Below are positions 15,117-17,796 of a DNA stretch of 17,796 nt, piece after piece. The stretch's first letter is position 1, and every line of letters starts with the position of its first letter. The notes under the pieces are model-generated. The model was not told where the DNA came from and did not search any database. It saw only the letters and a list, made by a program, of their open reading frames with translations. This DNA is from JBEHWX01 sp048498995 (GTDB lineage: Bacteria; Bacteroidota; Ignavibacteria; OLB7). The stretch spans positions 1 through 17,796 of the forward strand of contig JBEHWX010000114.1 of NCBI GenBank assembly GCA_048498995.1. Direction: 5' to 3'. The position numbers were made by a program, and so were the translations under genes.

Positions 15117-16966
15117 TCGCCGTGAAGGTGGCAACCGGCGAGGATCTGGCCGCGGCGCATCAGGGATGGATTCACGACATCCTCACCTCGCTCCGGAACT
15201 CCCTCTACCCGAACCGGATCTGCCTCGATTCCTGGGGCGACTGGGGAGGCAATCAGGGAGCGATGATCTTCCACGAGCTCCCCACCCGCCTGGCCTACAT
15301 GCTGGCCGGCACGGCGGACTCCGCCGAGGCGCAGCACTTCGCCTACGTGGAGACGCCGCAGAACTCCGGCTACGGCTACTACGCGCCGCAGCTCTGGATC
15401 TATCCGCACACCGCCTGGGAGAGCTTCTACTTCCGCGATCCGAACCGGACCGCGACGCAGACCACCATCCCCCCCTACTACACCGGATTCTCGCCGGCGT
15501 ATCCGGCCGGCGGCCAGGGAAACGGCGCGCTCCCGAAATTCTACATGCGGAGCGACTGGAGCACCAGCGGCACCTGGGCCACGGTGGACATGCAGGCGTC
15601 CAACTACGACGACCACCAGCATTACCGCGCCGGGCACATCAACCTGGCCCGCGGCGGCGACAACCTCCTGATCGACGTGGCCGGATGGCGCGGCACCGCG
15701 CCGAGCCTCGGCATCGTCGGCAACGGCACCGGCTACGGCCTGCTCGAATCCTCGACGAAGAACACCCTCTTCATCGATGACTACGGCGACTACTCCGGCA
15801 ACTTCCCCGACTACTGCGGCGGCCAGGGCCCCTGGGGACGCAACGACGTGGTGGCCGCGGAGCTGAACGACGACCACAGCTACATCCGCGGCGATCTCTC
15901 GACCGCCTACGACATCATCGCCTATCCGCGCACCTTCGCCGATTCGGTGAACCGCTCCGTGCAGTTCTTCTACCGGAGCGTGGCCTACCTGCGCGGCGCG
16001 AACATCTTCGTGGTCTATGATCAGGTGAAGGCCAAGAGCTCCACCAACCCCCTCGGCCAGTATCGGAAGGAGATCCGCTGGCACACGCCGGTGCAGCCGG
16101 TGATCAGCGGCAAGAGCGTGCTGCTGCGGCACAACCGCTCCAAGGCGTATCTCCACTCCCTTCTGCCGAATCATCTTTCGATCAGGAAGGTGGATGAGTC
16201 GAACAACCCTGACAACAAGTGGGGATCGGCCTGGAGCTCCACGTTCAACCAGAGCACCTGGCGCGTGGAGGTGAAGGACTCGGCCAACCCGCTGGCCGAG
16301 CCGTTCCTGACCGTGATCCAGCCGGGAGACACCTCGATGCCGGAGATGGCGACGTCGCTCGTGCAGTCGATCGATTCGCTGATGATCGGCGCGCGCGTCA
16401 CCGCCGGCGGCGCCACCACGTACGTCCTGTTCAACAACCGGCCGGGCGCCGTCCCGACGGCGGTGACGTCGACCTCGTACGTGCTGGCCGGCACCGGCAC
16501 CTCCGAGCACATGCTCTCCGGGATGACCCCCAACGGTGCCTACACCGTCTCGACCGGCAACGACACGGTCTACGTCTCGGCCTCGCCGGCCGGGAGCTAC
16601 ACGGCCACGGCGGCCGGCGTGCTCCGCTTCACGATCGGCGGCGGCAGCGCCGCCATGCAGACCGCCGGCGCCACGCTGGATGCCGAGGCGGTGGCCGGCG
16701 CGCGGGGCGTGAGCCTGGCCAATCATCCGAACCCGGTCACCGGCGAGACCATCTTCACCGTCGACCTGGCCGGAGCCGCGGCGCACGCGCGCCTGACGAT
16801 TCACGACATCAACGGCACGCCGGTGGCGACCATCCTCGACGGTCCGGCCGCGGCCGGCTCGCGCGCCGTCATGTTCGACGCCACCGGGCTTGCCAGCGGC
16901 GTTTACTACGGCCGCCTGGAGGCCGACGGCGTGGTGGTGACCAAGCGCTTCGTCGTGACCCGCTGA
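14984..16966 (+). CDS. heparinase II/III-like lyase, C-terminal part with sorting domain (continuation after frameshift)
   Basis: This frame continues the protein begun at 13224; its ATG is probably an internal Met and not a true start. In its 660 aa the toroid ends first, with GWGYSGDEWCRMLDYMIAVK (29-48). The heparinase II/III-like beta-sandwich follows, with FYMRSDWSTSGTW (186-198) and the His motif DDHQHYRAGH (209-218), where catalytic or metal residues of the family lie. The last 84 residues (577-660: HPNPVTGETIF, IHDINGTPV, GLASGVYYGRLEADGVVVTKRF) are a type IX secretion-type C-terminal sorting domain, or the similar FlgD-like Ig fold. The substrate would be an acidic polysaccharide such as alginate or a glycosaminoglycan; this is inferred from the fold. 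A strong terminator follows 39 bases after the stop. Confidence 0.85.
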   Translation: MLTKRANNYLAPTSGITGAPFKGGTPIQGWGYSGDEWCRMLDYMIAVKVATGEDLAAAHQGWIHDILTSLRNSLYPNRICLDSWGDWGGNQGAMIFHELPTRLAYMLAGTADSAEAQHFAYVETPQNSGYGYYAPQLWIYPHTAWESFYFRDPNRTATQTTIPPYYTGFSPAYPAGGQGNGALPKFYMRSDWSTSGTWATVDMQASNYDDHQHYRAGHINLARGGDNLLIDVAGWRGTAPSLGIVGNGTGYGLLESSTKNTLFIDDYGDYSGNFPDYCGGQGPWGRNDVVAAELNDDHSYIRGDLSTAYDIIAYPRTFADSVNRSVQFFYRSVAYLRGANIFVVYDQVKAKSSTNPLGQYRKEIRWHTPVQPVISGKSVLLRHNRSKAYLHSLLPNHLSIRKVDESNNPDNKWGSAWSSTFNQSTWRVEVKDSANPLAEPFLTVIQPGDTSMPEMATSLVQSIDSLMIGARVTAGGATTYVLFNNRPGAVPTAVTSTSYVLAGTGTSEHMLSGMTPNGAYTVSTGNDTVYVSASPAGSYTATAAGVLRFTIGGGSAAMQTAGATLDAEAVAGARGVSLANHPNPVTGETIFTVDLAGAAAHARLTIHDINGTPVATILDGPAAAGSRAVMFDATGLASGVYYGRLEADGVVVTKRFVVTR

Positions 16967-17005
16967 TCGCGGCACGACCGATCGCGCCACATCGTGGCGA
17001 AGCAG

Positions 17006-17046
17006 ACCGGGCGCCATCCGCGAGGAGGGCGCCCGGTTCTTTTTTC
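17006..17046 (+). terminator. intrinsic terminator of the lyase gene
   Basis: ACCGGGCGCC (17006-17015) and GGCGCCCGGT (17028-17037) form a perfect 10-base GC-rich stem with a 12-base loop. TCTTTTTTC follows immediately. It begins 39 bases after the stop at 16966 and is the only textbook Rho-independent terminator in the window. Confidence 0.93.
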
Positions 17047-17171
17047 GGGAGCGCGGGACGCGGGGAAGGCTTCGTCAAGCAGCCTATGTACACAACCATC
17101 GTGAACCACAATCCTACCTGGAAATACCAGGCGGCCCGACCGATGTCGGCGGTGGCCGATCTCGGCGAACG

Positions 17172-17177
17172 TAGTAC
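17172..17177 (+). promoter_or_regulatory. possible -10-like TAGTAC upstream of the FG-GAP gene
   Basis: TAGTAC lies 55 bases before the start at 17233. The same hexamer occurs upstream of the spy-like gene (minus strand, 3996-3991) and in the AT-rich patch before the lyase (12996-13001). No -35 partner is evident. A small inverted repeat CCTGG-AAATA-CCAGG lies upstream at 17117-17131. Confidence 0.2.
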
Positions 17178-17232
17178 ATTTCGGGCCACTGACCTGAGGG
17201 ATCACCGATCCGCGATCACCAGGAGACATTCG

Positions 17233-17796
17233 ATGAACCGCCCAGCCCCCCTTCGCCTCGCTCCGCGCACGCTGCTTGCGTGCATCGCCGTTGCCGTATC
17301 GCTCGCGCTCCCGCTTGTGGTCCGGCCGACGGAGGCACGGGCACAGGGTTCTCCCTGCAATCAGGGGCGAGCACCGTACCCGCAGGGTGAGCCGCGCAGC
17401 CCTCAGGCCGTCTGCATGCCCGAGCTCGGTAGGATGCCCGGTTTGATCTCCAAGTGCTCACACGGCAGCGAGAATTTCGGTCAGACCATTATCGCCCTCG
17501 GCGACCTCGACAATGATTCGCTTGCCGACTGGTGTATTGTGCATGGCCTGTGCGACACGATCGGACCGAATGGCCGCCTTCCGGTGGAAACACTCATATA
17601 CCACGGAGTACGTGGCGGTCTTCCGGCCGCATCCAGCGGAGAACGGATCGGACCCTCCGAGATCGCCTCGGTCACCTCCGTGCTGGCCGCCGGTGACTGG
17701 GATGCCGATGGTTTCCGCGACCTTGCCTGCGGCATCAAAATCCTGGGTGATACCAGCGGTGGAAACCATGTCGGCTTCGAGTCCGCCCGCCTGGTC
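17233..17796 (+). CDS. secreted FG-GAP/VCBS-repeat protein (3' end beyond window)
   Basis: This is the start of an exported protein; 188 aa are visible without a stop and the gene runs off the window. It has a basic N-terminus, a hydrophobic core (13-30) and a probable signal-peptidase site ARA before Q38. Two integrin-like FG-GAP/VCBS repeats follow, with calcium-loop Asp patterns: NFGQTIIALGDLDNDSLADW (81-100) and VLAAGDWDADGFRDLACG (150-167). Such repeats build beta-propellers in cell-surface or secreted proteins; an enzymatic role cannot be judged from this part. The start is firm, with AGGAG at 17221-17225 at 7-base spacing directly before the signal peptide. The gene stands alone behind the terminator at 17006-17046 and has about 200 bases of leader. 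Confidence 0.85.
   Translation, partial: MNRPAPLRLAPRTLLACIAVAVSLALPLVVRPTEARAQGSPCNQGRAPYPQGEPRSPQAVCMPELGRMPGLISKCSHGSENFGQTIIALGDLDNDSLADWCIVHGLCDTIGPNGRLPVETLIYHGVRGGLPAASSGERIGPSEIASVTSVLAAGDWDADGFRDLACGIKILGDTSGGNHVGFESARLV

Noticed and set aside
14855..17017. A 720-codon minus-strand open frame opposite the lyase
   Set aside because: The product is rich in Gly, Ala, Val, Arg and His with no motif, while the plus strand encodes clear lyase and sorting domains.

Overview
This is a GC-rich bacterial window with 11 supportable protein-coding loci on both strands. One locus is frameshifted, two genes are cut by the window edges, and two large non-coding hairpin-repeat arrays are present. 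A C-terminal sorting domain on a secreted heparinase-like protein, and a tetratricopeptide regulator ending in a LuxR-like helix-turn-helix, fit the FCB superphylum (Bacteroidota, Chlorobiota, Kapabacteria, Gemmatimonadota and relatives). The lineage is inferred from architecture only. I saw no rRNA, tRNA, CRISPR array, transposase, phage gene or toxin-antitoxin pair.

Layout. 1-1556 (+) is a PAS-PAS histidine kinase whose 5' end lies at or before the window edge. 1631-1972 (-) is a doubtful small ORF. 2333-3175 (-) is an ApaH/PrpE-like metallophosphoesterase and 3444-3953 (-) is an exported Spy/CpxP-like LTXXQ protein. A 423-base divergent region separates these from a conserved FAD-dependent dehydrogenase of the COG2509 type (4377-5954, +). 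The last codons of that gene lie inside a 470-base non-coding element (5920-6389) bounded by a perfect 24-base inverted repeat and holding six hairpin repeats. The element ends directly against the start codon of a BirA-type biotin-protein ligase (6390-7184, +). A two-TM protein (7285-7749, +) converges on tex (7817-10090, -), which is divergent from a TPR/LuxR-type regulator (10390-12171, +).

The 1,052 bases after the regulator contain no convincing gene. They hold seven copies of a 27-base hairpin core on a period of about 78 bases, with signs of dimer-wise expansion. Next comes a secreted multidomain heparinase II/III-like polysaccharide lyase with three FN3-like domains, an alpha/alpha toroid, a beta-sandwich and a sorting domain (13224-16966, +). 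It is broken by an apparent one-base deletion near 14982 and followed by the best intrinsic terminator in the window. The window ends inside a secreted FG-GAP repeat protein (17233 onward, +).

The genes do not form one pathway. They look like housekeeping and signalling genes (tex, birA, phosphoesterase, histidine kinase, TPR regulator) next to envelope or secreted proteins (Spy-like, lyase, FG-GAP). The parts most worth pursuing are the two repeat arrays and the frameshifted lyase.
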